Notes under the pieces: generated by a model
Seen by the model: only the letters and a program-made list of their open reading frames with translations
Told to the model about the DNA's origin: nothing
The model's database searches: none
Shown here: in pieces, positions 1-6,986 of the stretch
Layout of the letters: each line of letters opens with the position of its first letter
How positions within the stretch are numbered: position 1 is the first letter of the stretch
Position numbers and translations under genes: made by a program
Source of the DNA: Rheinheimera sp. 1928-s
Lineage (GTDB): Bacteria > Pseudomonadota > Gammaproteobacteria > Enterobacterales > Alteromonadaceae
DNA: 32,864 nucleotides
Direction: 5' to 3'
Assembly (NCBI RefSeq): GCF_029269265.1
Contig: NZ_JARIXP010000005.1
Coordinates: 467,382 to 500,245, forward strand

Positions 1-1
1 T

Positions 2-64
2 CTGGCCATAGTACAACGCGATTTCCAGAAGAAACTGACCACACTTGCTTCGCAAGCCAATTAA
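2..64 (+). CDS. C-terminal tail of an unidentified protein (5' end outside window)
   Basis: A frame open from the window edge ends in TAA at 62-64 and reads LAIVQRDFQKKLTTLASQAN. It lies 23 bases before the next gene on the same strand. It is too short to assign to a family; a regulator C-terminus is possible but not shown. It is listed because the spacing to the DMT gene and the stop position fit a real upstream gene. Confidence 0.4.
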   Translation: MAIVQRDFQKKLTTLASQAN

Positions 65-87
65 ATACCCATGTATCCTGAGGCAGT

Positions 88-990
88 ATGCTGACCCATT
101 CCATTACCTTGTATCTTGCTACTGTATTGATTTGGGGCTCGACTTTTTATGCTATTAAATTTCAGCTCGGCGATGTGCCGGAGATGTGGTCTATCGCCTA
201 TCGTTTTGGACTGGCTGCTTTATTACTCTGGTTCTGGTGTTTATGGCGTAAATTGCCTTTGAGTTTTAACCGCCGCCAGCACGGCTGGATGGCGCTGCAA
301 GGTCTGTTTTTATTTTGCTTAAATTACCTGCTTATTTATTTGGCTACCTCAAATTTAACCAGTGGTCTGATCGCGGTCGTGTTTTCCAGCATAGTGCTGA
401 TGAATATCCTCAACGGAGCTTTATTTTTTGGCCGCCCCATTGAAATCAAAACCCTGCTGGGTGCCTTGTTGGGTATTTTGGGTATAGCTTTTGTGTTCTG
501 GCCAGAACTAGCGGGGCTGGAAAGTAATGGTTCTGCCTTTTGGGGTTTAGTGCTGAGTATTGCTGGTACTTATATCGCCTCGCTTGGCAATATGCTGTCA
601 TCCAAAAACCAGCAACAGCATTTACCTGTGGTGCAAAGTAACGTGTTTGGTATGGCTTATGGCGCCGGCATGATAGCGGTATTAGCCTTAGTACAGGGTA
701 TTATGCCGGTTTTCGATACCCGTCTTAATTTTAATCTGTCTTTGCTGTATCTGTCGTTATTCGGCTCAGTACTGGCCTTTGGTGCCTACCTCACGCTGGT
801 GGGTCGTATTGGCCCAGCCAAAGCAGCTTACACTATGGTGTTGTTTCCTATTGTTGCTTTAGGCATATCCACCCTGTTTGAGAATTATCATTGGAGCTGG
901 TCAGCTCTTATTGGGGTTTGTATTGTCGCTTTAGGCAATTTAATTATTTTGTTGCCGGCAGCAAAGTTAAGACGTCTTGTCCGTCTTTGA
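88..990 (+). CDS. DMT-superfamily (EamA) inner-membrane transporter
   Basis: A 300-residue, very hydrophobic protein with about ten predicted membrane segments arranged as two EamA repeats (roughly residues 5-135 and 150-290). The N-terminal motif WGSTFYAIK and the second-half motif GSVLAFGAYLTLVGRIGPAKA are typical of the drug/metabolite transporter superfamily. The ATG at 88 follows a purine-rich TGAGGCAG. Family members export amino acids, metabolites or drugs across the inner membrane; the substrate cannot be read from the sequence. It is the normal family length. The next gene on the same strand begins 83 bases downstream and is probably separate. Confidence 0.9.
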   Translation: MLTHSITLYLATVLIWGSTFYAIKFQLGDVPEMWSIAYRFGLAALLLWFWCLWRKLPLSFNRRQHGWMALQGLFLFCLNYLLIYLATSNLTSGLIAVVFSSIVLMNILNGALFFGRPIEIKTLLGALLGILGIAFVFWPELAGLESNGSAFWGLVLSIAGTYIASLGNMLSSKNQQQHLPVVQSNVFGMAYGAGMIAVLALVQGIMPVFDTRLNFNLSLLYLSLFGSVLAFGAYLTLVGRIGPAKAAYTMVLFPIVALGISTLFENYHWSWSALIGVCIVALGNLIILLPAAKLRRLVRL

Positions 991-1073
991 ACACTTGTGA
1001 TAAGTCTTTGTTGTCAGCACTGTGAAATCTGACTATACCTAGTACAGTGTTTCTTTCTCAGAGAACGCAGACT

Positions 1074-1859
1074 ATGCGATGGATTGTGGGTGTTTTTTTC
1101 TTTCTTATCAGCTTCGCTCTGCAAAGTCAGGCCTTGCGCATCATCACAGTAGTAGAACCTCCAGCCAGTTATCTGGATAGCCACGGCCAACTGACAGGTT
1201 TTTCTGTTGAAGTGGTGCAAGCTATTCAACGCAGCCTGAATGACAACACTAAAATCGAAGTCATGCCTGAAGCGCGCGCTATTCATATTGCCCGCACTGA
1301 ACCTAATGTCCTGTTATTCAGTTTTTCCCGAACTGAAAAACGAGAAAATGAGTTTTATTGGATTGGACAGTTGGTGGTTAAAACCTGGTCAGTCTATGCT
1401 CTGAGTTCAAGTCCTGTGCAAATTCAAACGCTGGATCAGTTGCGTAAGGTCAAAGCCATAGGTGTGGTTCGAGGGGATATCAGAGAAGAATGGTTGCTGG
1501 AACAAGAGTTCCATAACCTGCATCCTTCAGTCAACCATCAGCAAAATATTCAGAGGTTGCGTTCGGGTCGGCTGGATTTAATTGCTTACGAAAGCCAGGG
1601 GATCCAACATTTGTTATGGGAAGAAGGCTTGCAAGCAGACGACATTAAAGCTGTGTATAAACTCCGAACTTCAGAGGTTTATCTGCTGATGTCGAAATCA
1701 GGCACAGATCAAAAACTGATGCAAAGCTGGAAATTAGCTGCAGAAAAATTCCGTCAAAGTGGTCAGCAGCAGTTTATTGCGGAAAAATGGCAGATGATTT
1801 TAAAGCATTATCACAATATCAATACACAAGCTATTGATGGCATTTTGCACTTCGAGTAA
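1074..1859 (+). CDS. Periplasmic solute-binding protein, SBP_bac_3-like, orphan
   Basis: A protein of about 261 residues. A GTG frame opens at 1047, but the ATG at 1074 starts directly with a signal peptide (MRWIVGVFFFLISFALQSQA), so it is preferred. The mature part begins LRIITVVEPPASYLD and has the bilobal family-3 pattern: GFSVEVVQAIQ, then MPEARAIHIARTEPNVLLFSFSRTEKRE, and a second-lobe GVVRGDIREEWL. No ABC permease or ATPase gene is nearby, so it may serve a distant transporter, signalling or another periplasmic role. A remote relative of similar size lies at 29892-30620. Ligand unknown; polar amino acids are common for the family. Confidence 0.8.
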   Translation: MRWIVGVFFFLISFALQSQALRIITVVEPPASYLDSHGQLTGFSVEVVQAIQRSLNDNTKIEVMPEARAIHIARTEPNVLLFSFSRTEKRENEFYWIGQLVVKTWSVYALSSSPVQIQTLDQLRKVKAIGVVRGDIREEWLLEQEFHNLHPSVNHQQNIQRLRSGRLDLIAYESQGIQHLLWEEGLQADDIKAVYKLRTSEVYLLMSKSGTDQKLMQSWKLAAEKFRQSGQQQFIAEKWQMILKHYHNINTQAIDGILHFE

Positions 1860-1935
1860 GCCAAACTCCGTCGCACTTAAAACCACAGTTGTGTTGGCTT
1901 CATACCATAGCCCTAGGCAGAATTGAACGCAAGAC

Positions 1936-1956
1936 GGGCGGGTACAAGACCCGCCC
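1936..1956. repeat. REP-like GC-rich hairpin between convergent genes
   Basis: A perfect inverted repeat: GGGCGGGT at 1936-1943, loop ACAAG, and ACCCGCCC at 1949-1956. It sits in the 106-base gap between the convergent SBP and DUF1993 genes. There is no good T-run on either side, so it looks more like a dispersed palindromic repeat than a standard intrinsic terminator. A similar hairpin with CCCTGCCCGTCT occurs at 16229-16249. Confidence 0.6.
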
Positions 1957-1965
1957 ATACATCAC

Positions 1966-2475
1966 CTAGATTTGGCCCATATAGTCTTTTTTGCCTACCT
2001 CAACACCATTGTGACGCAACAAAGCGTAACTGGTGGTGACGTGGAAATAAAACTGTGGCAAACCGTATTGAGCTAAATATTGAGTACCGGTAAAACGTTT
2101 TTCTTTTGGTGTACCAGCACGCAATACAATTTCTTTTTCTGCGGCATTAGCAAATTGCTCTGCGCTTAAGGTATCAAGAAAAACCAGAGTTTTATCCAGA
2201 CGTTGCTGCAGTTCTGCAAAAGTCTGTTCAGTATCTTCATAACCCGGCACTTCAACACCAGCTAAACGGGCCGAGACACTTTTAGCAAAATCAGCGGCAA
2301 TTTGTACCTGGCGTACCAGCGGAAACATATCAGGGTATAAACGCGATTGCAGCAACACTGCATCGGCCAGATCTTTTTGCTGGCTGAACTTTTCAGCTTT
2401 AACCAGTAAGTCTTTTAAACTGGTAAGGAACTGCTTAAAGACCGGAACTGACGCGCTGTAAAAAGATAAACTCAT
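1966..2475 (-). CDS. DUF1993 family protein
   Basis: A soluble protein of about 169 residues matching the DUF1993 pattern: N-terminal FYSASVPVFKQFLTSLKDLL, central LYPDMFPLVRQVQIAADFAK, and C-terminal FYFHVTTSYALLRHNGVEVGK. It is mostly helical and has no cysteine. A GTG would allow ten more residues, but the ATG at 2475 is preceded by TGAGGC at good spacing and matches the usual family start. Function is unknown; the family is related in fold to DinB-like four-helix proteins (family knowledge). It lies 72 bases downstream of the OhrR-type regulator on the same strand, so co-transcription and oxidative-stress control are plausible but inferred. Confidence 0.85.
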   Translation of the reverse strand: MSLSFYSASVPVFKQFLTSLKDLLVKAEKFSQQKDLADAVLLQSRLYPDMFPLVRQVQIAADFAKSVSARLAGVEVPGYEDTEQTFAELQQRLDKTLVFLDTLSAEQFANAAEKEIVLRAGTPKEKRFTGTQYLAQYGLPQFYFHVTTSYALLRHNGVEVGKKDYMGQI

Positions 2476-2547
2476 GCTTTTTGCCTCATTTAAACCATCC
2501 TGCACTCTGCGAGGATCTGATGATTGAAATGGGGATGCGAAAAGTTA

Positions 2548-2991
2548 TTACAAGGCTTCGAGGTGTTGAAATAACAGATCGCAACTGTGTTTTAACTGCT
2601 GCAACTGCTCTAACGGCATTGCTGATTGCTGAAAAATAGTTTTTGGAATATGGCTGGCTTGTGCTTTTAACAACAGCCCCTGTTCAGTAAGGCGAATATG
2701 CACCACACGTTCATCCTGCTGGCTGCGGGTTCGACTGACTAAACCCTTAGTTTCCAATCGTTTTAACAAAGGAGTTAAAGTGCCAGAGTCCAGATGCAGT
2801 TTTTCACCTAATTCTTTGACATTCAGTTCTGGTTGCTGCCACAGCACCAGCATTGCCAGATACTGCGGATAGGTCAAATCCAAAGGTTCCAGCAATAATC
2901 GGTAACTGCGCACCAGTCGGTGGCTGGCGCTGTAGAGTGAAAAACACAGCTGTTTTTCCAATACTAAATAATCTTCGTTTTCTGTAATCAT
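2548..2991 (-). CDS. ohrR: OhrR-type MarR family peroxide-sensing regulator
   Basis: A 147-residue winged-helix regulator. The block LTYPQYLAMLVLW, followed by VKELGEKLHLDSGTLTPLLKRLETKGLVSR and the wing DERVVHIRLTEQG, is diagnostic of the OhrR branch of MarR proteins. Cys16 in QLCFSLYSAS sits where OhrR carries its redox-active cysteine, and a second cysteine near residue 137 would allow a two-Cys mechanism like that of Xanthomonas OhrR. In the family, oxidation by organic hydroperoxides releases DNA and derepresses ohr. No ohr gene is visible here; the gene downstream is DUF1993. A 32-base imperfect palindrome just upstream of its start suggests autoregulation. Confidence 0.88.
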   Translation of the reverse strand: MITENEDYLVLEKQLCFSLYSASHRLVRSYRLLLEPLDLTYPQYLAMLVLWQQPELNVKELGEKLHLDSGTLTPLLKRLETKGLVSRTRSQQDERVVHIRLTEQGLLLKAQASHIPKTIFQQSAMPLEQLQQLKHSCDLLFQHLEAL

Positions 2992-3002
2992 CAGATAGCC
3001 GG

Positions 3003-3034
3003 ACTCAATTGAATTGTGTGCAATATACTTGAGT
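3003..3034. promoter_or_regulatory. Candidate OhrR operator (imperfect palindrome)
   Basis: The sequence runs from ACTCAATT to ACTTGAGT with inner half-sites ATTG and CAAT around the centre. About two thirds of the symmetric positions pair. Its spacing and A+T-rich CAATT/AATTG core resemble the known Bacillus OhrR operator (family knowledge). It ends 12 bases upstream of the ohrR start codon and contains a possible minus-strand -10 TATATT (3022-3027), so binding there would block the promoter. Confidence 0.65.
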
Positions 3035-3060
3035 TCAGCTTTAAAATCGAGCTTAAGAGC

Positions 3061-3450
3061 TTAGCCAAAAATCAGTTGCCAGAAGCTGGGTTTACGATGT
3101 TTATGGTATTTTTTTCGCAGTTCATCCATTTTCAGCAGGTGCTGCTTCGCCCCTTCCAAATTCTGTTGCTCTAACAACAATTGGGCTTGATCCACTTCAA
3201 CAGCCAGTTCTTTTAAACCTTGCTGATACAGCTCTGCTTTGTCCGCCTGAAATTTACCTTGTTGTGCCTGCAGTAATTGAATTTCAAAACTAGCTAATGC
3301 CAGCGTCATCTGTTCCACTGACTGCGCTTCTTTGGCTTGTTTAAAGTTTAGCGCCATTTGCTTCATGGTTTTTTCCATATCCACATCATTCGCAAAAGCA
3401 AAGCCACACAACAACACAGCTGTTATCACCACAGAAATTACTACTTTCAT
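3061..3450 (-). CDS. Periplasmic cytochrome b562-like protein
   Basis: A 129-residue protein with a signal peptide (to about residue 20, ending AFAN). The mature part is a helical bundle. It starts DVDMEKTMKQMALNFKQA and ends LLKMDELRKKYHKHRK, which aligns with the first and last helices of cytochrome b562. Both heme-ligand positions appear present: an early Met in helix 1 and a late His in KKYHKH. In the family these bind heme b non-covalently in the periplasm; the physiological partner is generally unclear. The start has GAGGA at good spacing. The C-terminal tail PSFWQLIFG is extra and hydrophobic. It could instead be an apo relative that does not bind heme. Confidence 0.72.
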   Translation of the reverse strand: MKVVISVVITAVLLCGFAFANDVDMEKTMKQMALNFKQAKEAQSVEQMTLALASFEIQLLQAQQGKFQADKAELYQQGLKELAVEVDQAQLLLEQQNLEGAKQHLLKMDELRKKYHKHRKPSFWQLIFG

Positions 3451-3559
3451 CAGAAATCCTCAAAAAAATGCTGGGGTATTATAAGCAAGTTCAATCCTTA
3501 CGCTGTGTATTTCTGAGCTATGATGCAGCAACTTAAGGTCAGACAGAGGAATGACGCCT

Positions 3560-4348
3560 ATGAAACTTCCGATTTATCAGGTCGATGCTTTTACCGATCA
3601 GCTATTTAAAGGCAATTATGCCGCCGTTGTGCCTTTGCAACAGGCCATTAGTGATGAACTGATGCAGCAAATCGCCACCGAAAATAACTTATCTGAAACC
3701 GCCTTTGTATTGCCTTTGGCGAAAGATCATTATCAGATCCGCTGGTTTTCTCCTGTCACTGAAATTGATTTTTGTGGTCATGCCACCTTAGCTGCGGCTT
3801 TTGTATTATTTGCACAAAATAGCAGCACAGCTCTTCGCTTCAGCACCTTAGAAGTAGGTGACTTAGTGGTGAGCCAACAGGCTGATGGCTGGATCCAAAT
3901 GGATTTCCCTAAACGCCCAGCCAGTGCGGTCTCGGCACCAGATGCTTTGATGGCCGGATTATCCATAGCTCCGGCTTTGGTGTTGCAAAGCGCTCAGGCC
4001 TATTTTGCAATTTATACCGATGAAGAGCAGGTAACGCAGCTAACGACCAACAGCCATGAACTGAAAAAGCTGGCGCCTTATGATGTGGTTGCCACAGCGC
4101 AGGGCACAAATTACGACTTTGTTTCACGTTATTTCTGGCCTGCCAATGGCGGCGATGAAGATCCTGTGACAGGTTCCATTCATGCGGGTTTAGTGCCTTA
4201 TTGGGCAGAACAGCTTAGCAAAACTCAGTTGATGGCCTATCAGGCATCGGCACGAGGCGGTGTATTGCGCTGTGAATTAGCAGGTGAAAGAGTACTGGTT
4301 TCGGGTCAGGCCAAACTCTATTTACAGGGTGAGATTTTTTTAGCTTAA
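3560..4348 (+). CDS. PhzF family isomerase/epimerase-like protein
   Basis: About 262 residues with the PhzF fold signatures: QVDAFTDQLFKGNYAAVV at the N-terminus, Glu46 in NNLSETAFVLP at the position of the catalytic glutamate, IDFCGHATLAAAFVL, and DPVTGSIHAGLVPYW in the second half. An ATG at 3551 is in frame, but AGAGGA directly abuts it; the ATG at 3560 has that site at about nine bases, so it is preferred. PhzF proteins act as diaminopimelate epimerase-like isomerases; most members outside phenazine clusters have unknown substrates, and no phenazine genes are present here. A strong hairpin follows the stop. Confidence 0.9.
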   Translation: MKLPIYQVDAFTDQLFKGNYAAVVPLQQAISDELMQQIATENNLSETAFVLPLAKDHYQIRWFSPVTEIDFCGHATLAAAFVLFAQNSSTALRFSTLEVGDLVVSQQADGWIQMDFPKRPASAVSAPDALMAGLSIAPALVLQSAQAYFAIYTDEEQVTQLTTNSHELKKLAPYDVVATAQGTNYDFVSRYFWPANGGDEDPVTGSIHAGLVPYWAEQLSKTQLMAYQASARGGVLRCELAGERVLVSGQAKLYLQGEIFLA

Positions 4349-4360
4349 CTGTCATTTTGA

Positions 4361-4397
4361 TAGTAAGGGCAGACAACTCTGCCCTTACTATTGTTTT
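4361..4397 (+). terminator. Rho-independent terminator after the PhzF gene
   Basis: A perfect 12-base stem: TAGTAAGGGCAG (4361-4372), loop ACAACT, CTGCCCTTACTA (4379-4390), followed by TTGTTTT. It lies between the PhzF gene and the convergent DUF445 gene, and may also help stop minus-strand transcription. Confidence 0.85.
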
Positions 4398-4399
4398 AA

Positions 4400-5113
4400 T
4401 CAAATCGCAGGAATAAAGCTGCTTAATAAACCTATCAAGCCACCAAAGACACCGCCCCAGACCACCAACCAGCCTAAATGCTGACGGATCATCTGTTGCA
4501 CTATGTCTTTTACCATTTGAGGTGTCAGCTCAGCTAAACGACCTTCCACTACAGCGGCAATTTTAGGCTGCAACAGATCAATAGTATCGCCTTGATGCAG
4601 CTGGTTTTTAATTTGCTGCTGTACTTCAGGGCTATCGGCCAGTTCAATTAAAGAACGGCTCAGGTTTTCGATAAAAGGCTCTTTCAGTGGTACAAGCATC
4701 TGAGCTCCGCCAAACATCGCCAGCATGCCACCCAAGGAAGATTTTTGTACTGTCTCCAGCAAGGCATCAAAAGCAGGTGATAAGTCGATAGCTTCAATGA
4801 CAGGTGCCAGTTTTAAGCTGACTGCGTCTTGCTCATGTTGCTCAGCAAGCAAACGCTGCAGATTTTCTTTGCTGAAAAACTGCCCCATGATCAGATCATA
4901 AATACCTTGTTTGAATTCAGAAAAACGAGCTGGTATCACGCCTGAACCGTATAACAAGGGCACCTTTTCAAACAACATATGAATGGCCAGCCAGTTGGTG
5001 ACAGCGCCGGAAAAGGCAAACAACCCTACAGCCCATAACCATGGTAAGGCGAAAAACCAGCCAGCAGCCATCAGTACTAAAGACAACAGATTGGTTAAAA
5101 GACTTTTATTCAT
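4400..5113 (-). CDS. DUF445 family inner-membrane protein
   Basis: A 237-residue protein of the DUF445 family. It has N-terminal hydrophobic segments (about residues 10-45), then the characteristic GAVTNWLAIHMLFEKVPLLYGSGVIPARFSEFK motif, a charged helical middle, and a C-terminal membrane segment (VVWGGVFGGLIGLLSSFIP). Function is unknown; it is membrane-bound. The ATG at 5113 has GGAG five bases upstream and overlaps the stop codon of an upstream small reading frame as TGATG, a typical translational coupling arrangement. That upstream frame carries an internal TGA (see 5113-5379), so coupling may be impaired here. Confidence 0.88.
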   Translation of the reverse strand: MNKSLLTNLLSLVLMAAGWFFALPWLWAVGLFAFSGAVTNWLAIHMLFEKVPLLYGSGVIPARFSEFKQGIYDLIMGQFFSKENLQRLLAEQHEQDAVSLKLAPVIEAIDLSPAFDALLETVQKSSLGGMLAMFGGAQMLVPLKEPFIENLSRSLIELADSPEVQQQIKNQLHQGDTIDLLQPKIAAVVEGRLAELTPQMVKDIVQQMIRQHLGWLVVWGGVFGGLIGLLSSFIPAI

Positions 5114-5379
5114 CAGAACTCCAAACTAACAGCAGAAATGGCGGCGATTGTAATCAGTGTACAGTAGAACAACAAGAGCAGGATTTTATTGGCTGCGGCT
5201 GAAAGCACCAAGGCCTGATCCACAGATGTGTAACCAGAACCGGAGTATCAACCAGGGATCAGAGCAAAACTTTCAAGCAGTAAGACCAGGGCACCTGTCA
5301 GTACAACGGCAAACCCCAGCAATTGCCGTATAGTTTTAAACAGTTTATTGGGTGTGTTTTGTGGCTTGGGTTCTGTCAT
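5113..5379 (-). pseudogene. Small two-helix membrane protein gene interrupted by an in-frame TGA, upstream of DUF445
   Basis: From ATG at 5379 the frame reads MTEPKPQNTPNKLFKTIRQ, a membrane segment (LLGFAVVLTGALVLLLESFA), then LIPG and a TGA at 5250-5248. The same frame continues without further stops as YSGSGYTSVDQALVLSAAAN and a second membrane segment (ILLLLFYCTLITIAAISAV), ending SLEF and TGA at 5115-5113. That final stop overlaps the DUF445 start (TGATG). With the TGA read as Trp (TGG to TGA is one base change) it gives an 88-residue two-helix protein. Either a nonsense mutation, readthrough or a sequencing error would explain it. No family is recognised; the coding look of both halves is seen directly. 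Confidence 0.6.
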
Positions 5380-5456
5380 CAGGTGTATAGGCTTCAGTAA
5401 AAACAACTCAGATGATAATAATTCCCATTTGCAATTTAAGCAATAATTTATGCTTT

Positions 5457-6896
5457 TCAGACTTTTTTATACAAAGGCAGTAAACGTGCAATGAACTGTA
5501 CACCTGACCGCAGTTGCTGCTCTGAACTATTGGCTAAGCCTATCACCAACCCAGTGCGCGCAGAACCTGCAAATACATAACGGCTCAAAGGCTGCACTCT
5601 GTAGCCTGCTTTTAACAATTCGGCCGTTAGCTGCAGATCTGCCACTTCATAGGGAAACTCAAGGCTGATATGTAAACCGGCATAACGGGCGTGTAACTTC
5701 GCTTGTGGCAGAAACTCTGCAAGAAGTTGCAGGCAAAACTGTTGTTTGCGCTGGTACAGCTGACGCATTTTGCGCAAATGCCGGCCAAAATGCCCTTCAA
5801 GCATAAAATCCGCCGTCACTGCCTGAGGCAATAAAGCGACGTCGCCATACAAAGCCTGTAATAAAGCAGCGGCTTTCGCGACCCATTGATTGGGTAACAC
5901 CAGATACCCTAAACGCAGTGCAGGAAACAAAGTTTTACTAAAGGAGCCAACATAGATCACCCCCTGCCCTTGCGCCAGTCCCTGCAAGCTGGCAATAGGT
6001 CTGTGTTTAAACTGGAACTCACTGTCGTAGTCGTCTTCGACCAAAACGCATTGCTGTTGCCTGGCCCATTCAAGCAAAAGCAACCGTTCTGACAGCGGCA
6101 TAATGCCACCCATGGGGTATTGATGAGCCGGAGTCACAAACAAGGCTTTGCAACCGTTCAAACCATTGAGATCTGCAGTGGCAAGCCCTGTGTCTGAACT
6201 GGCATCGATGTAATGAATATCGGCTTCGGATAACTGCAATGCCTGCCGTAAACGAGGATAACCAGGGGATTCCATCGCCACTTTATCCCCTGCCTGACTC
6301 ACCAGCTTAGTGGCAATAAATAAAGCGGCCTGAGCGCCTGGTGTGATCAAAATACACTCTTCATCACACACCACCTGACGGGACTGGCGTAAATAATGAT
6401 TCAGCGCCTGGCGCAGTGGCAAATATCCCATAGCATCAGCCATACCAGCTAAAGCACTTCTGCCACTATGACGTTGAGTTAACTTTTGCCACAAGGCAAA
6501 AGGAAAGGCCGATAAGTCAGGCACTCCGGTTTGCAGCAAACCCGAAGCAGGCCCGGTTTTGGCTGTAACCCCATAATCAAATACTGTTATTTGATCTGGA
6601 TCCAACGCTACTTGGGCATGACCGTTTGCCTGAAAAAATTGATCAGGAGCCACAGCCAGCACCTGATAACCCCGGCCTGGCTGGCCCAACAAATAACCTT
6701 CAGCCACCAGTTGTTGCAACACCTGATTGACCGTATTGCGGCTTAACTGTAAATCCACAGCCAATTGACGGCTAGAGGGCAATAATGCCTCTGCAGGCCA
6801 CTGCGCTGTCAGCAGCTTTTCTCGTAATGCCTGATACAGCTGCTGCTGCAGAGTGCCCTGACCGGACAGAAAAAAACTTCCAAGTTCTATACGCAA
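5457..6896 (-). CDS. MocR-type (GntR-HTH plus aminotransferase-fold) transcriptional regulator
   Basis: A winged-helix N-terminus (LYQALREKLLTAQWPAEALLPSSRQLAVDLQLSRNTVNQVLQQL) is joined to a class I aminotransferase-like domain. That domain has LITPGAQAALFIATKL, VEDDYDSEFQF and the PLP-lysine motif GSFSKTLFPALRLGY (Lys321 counted from the start used here). The frame opens at 7001, but that would overlap the divergent GNAT gene. A TTG at 6896 is preceded by GAGAG at seven bases and gives about 479 residues, the usual MocR length, so it is preferred. MocR regulators use PLP as cofactor or effector and often control the divergent gene. Here that is a GNAT plus a PaiB-like protein. PdxR function cannot be shown, since no pyridoxal synthase genes are adjacent. 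Confidence 0.88.
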   Translation of the reverse strand: MRIELGSFFLSGQGTLQQQLYQALREKLLTAQWPAEALLPSSRQLAVDLQLSRNTVNQVLQQLVAEGYLLGQPGRGYQVLAVAPDQFFQANGHAQVALDPDQITVFDYGVTAKTGPASGLLQTGVPDLSAFPFALWQKLTQRHSGRSALAGMADAMGYLPLRQALNHYLRQSRQVVCDEECILITPGAQAALFIATKLVSQAGDKVAMESPGYPRLRQALQLSEADIHYIDASSDTGLATADLNGLNGCKALFVTPAHQYPMGGIMPLSERLLLLEWARQQQCVLVEDDYDSEFQFKHRPIASLQGLAQGQGVIYVGSFSKTLFPALRLGYLVLPNQWVAKAAALLQALYGDVALLPQAVTADFMLEGHFGRHLRKMRQLYQRKQQFCLQLLAEFLPQAKLHARYAGLHISLEFPYEVADLQLTAELLKAGYRVQPLSRYVFAGSARTGLVIGLANSSEQQLRSGVQFIARLLPLYKKV

Positions 6897-6945
6897 ACTG
6901 GATCTCTCACTTTGACAAAACTGGCACTTTCTATAGAACCAGTTT
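6884..6945. promoter_or_regulatory. Candidate MocR operator/divergent promoter region
   Basis: AAACTGG occurs at 6895-6901 and 6918-6924 as direct repeats and inverted (CCAGTTT) at 6939-6945. TTCTATA occurs at 6885-6891 and 6929-6935, the latter inside the palindrome TTCTATAGAA (6929-6938). A TTGACA (6912-6917) could be a -35 for the plus-strand genes, although its 14-base distance to TATAGA is short. MocR proteins are known to bind repeated elements in such divergent regions. The site assignment is inferred. Confidence 0.5.
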
Positions 6946-6986
6946 AGCGATAAAACAGCGTCTTCTACAAGCGAAGAGGAATGTAT

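Noticed and set aside
1014-1286. Minus-strand frame opposite the solute-binding gene
   Set aside because: Shadow of the real gene with an unlikely composition and no start signal.
5113-5379. TGA read as selenocysteine
   Set aside because: No SECIS-like hairpin was seen just after the TGA, and the protein has no redox context; a Trp to stop change is simpler.
6912-6937. Standard sigma-70 promoter TTGACA ... TATAGA for the GNAT gene
   Set aside because: Spacer is only 14 bases, too short to claim as a promoter without data; kept only as part of the regulatory region.
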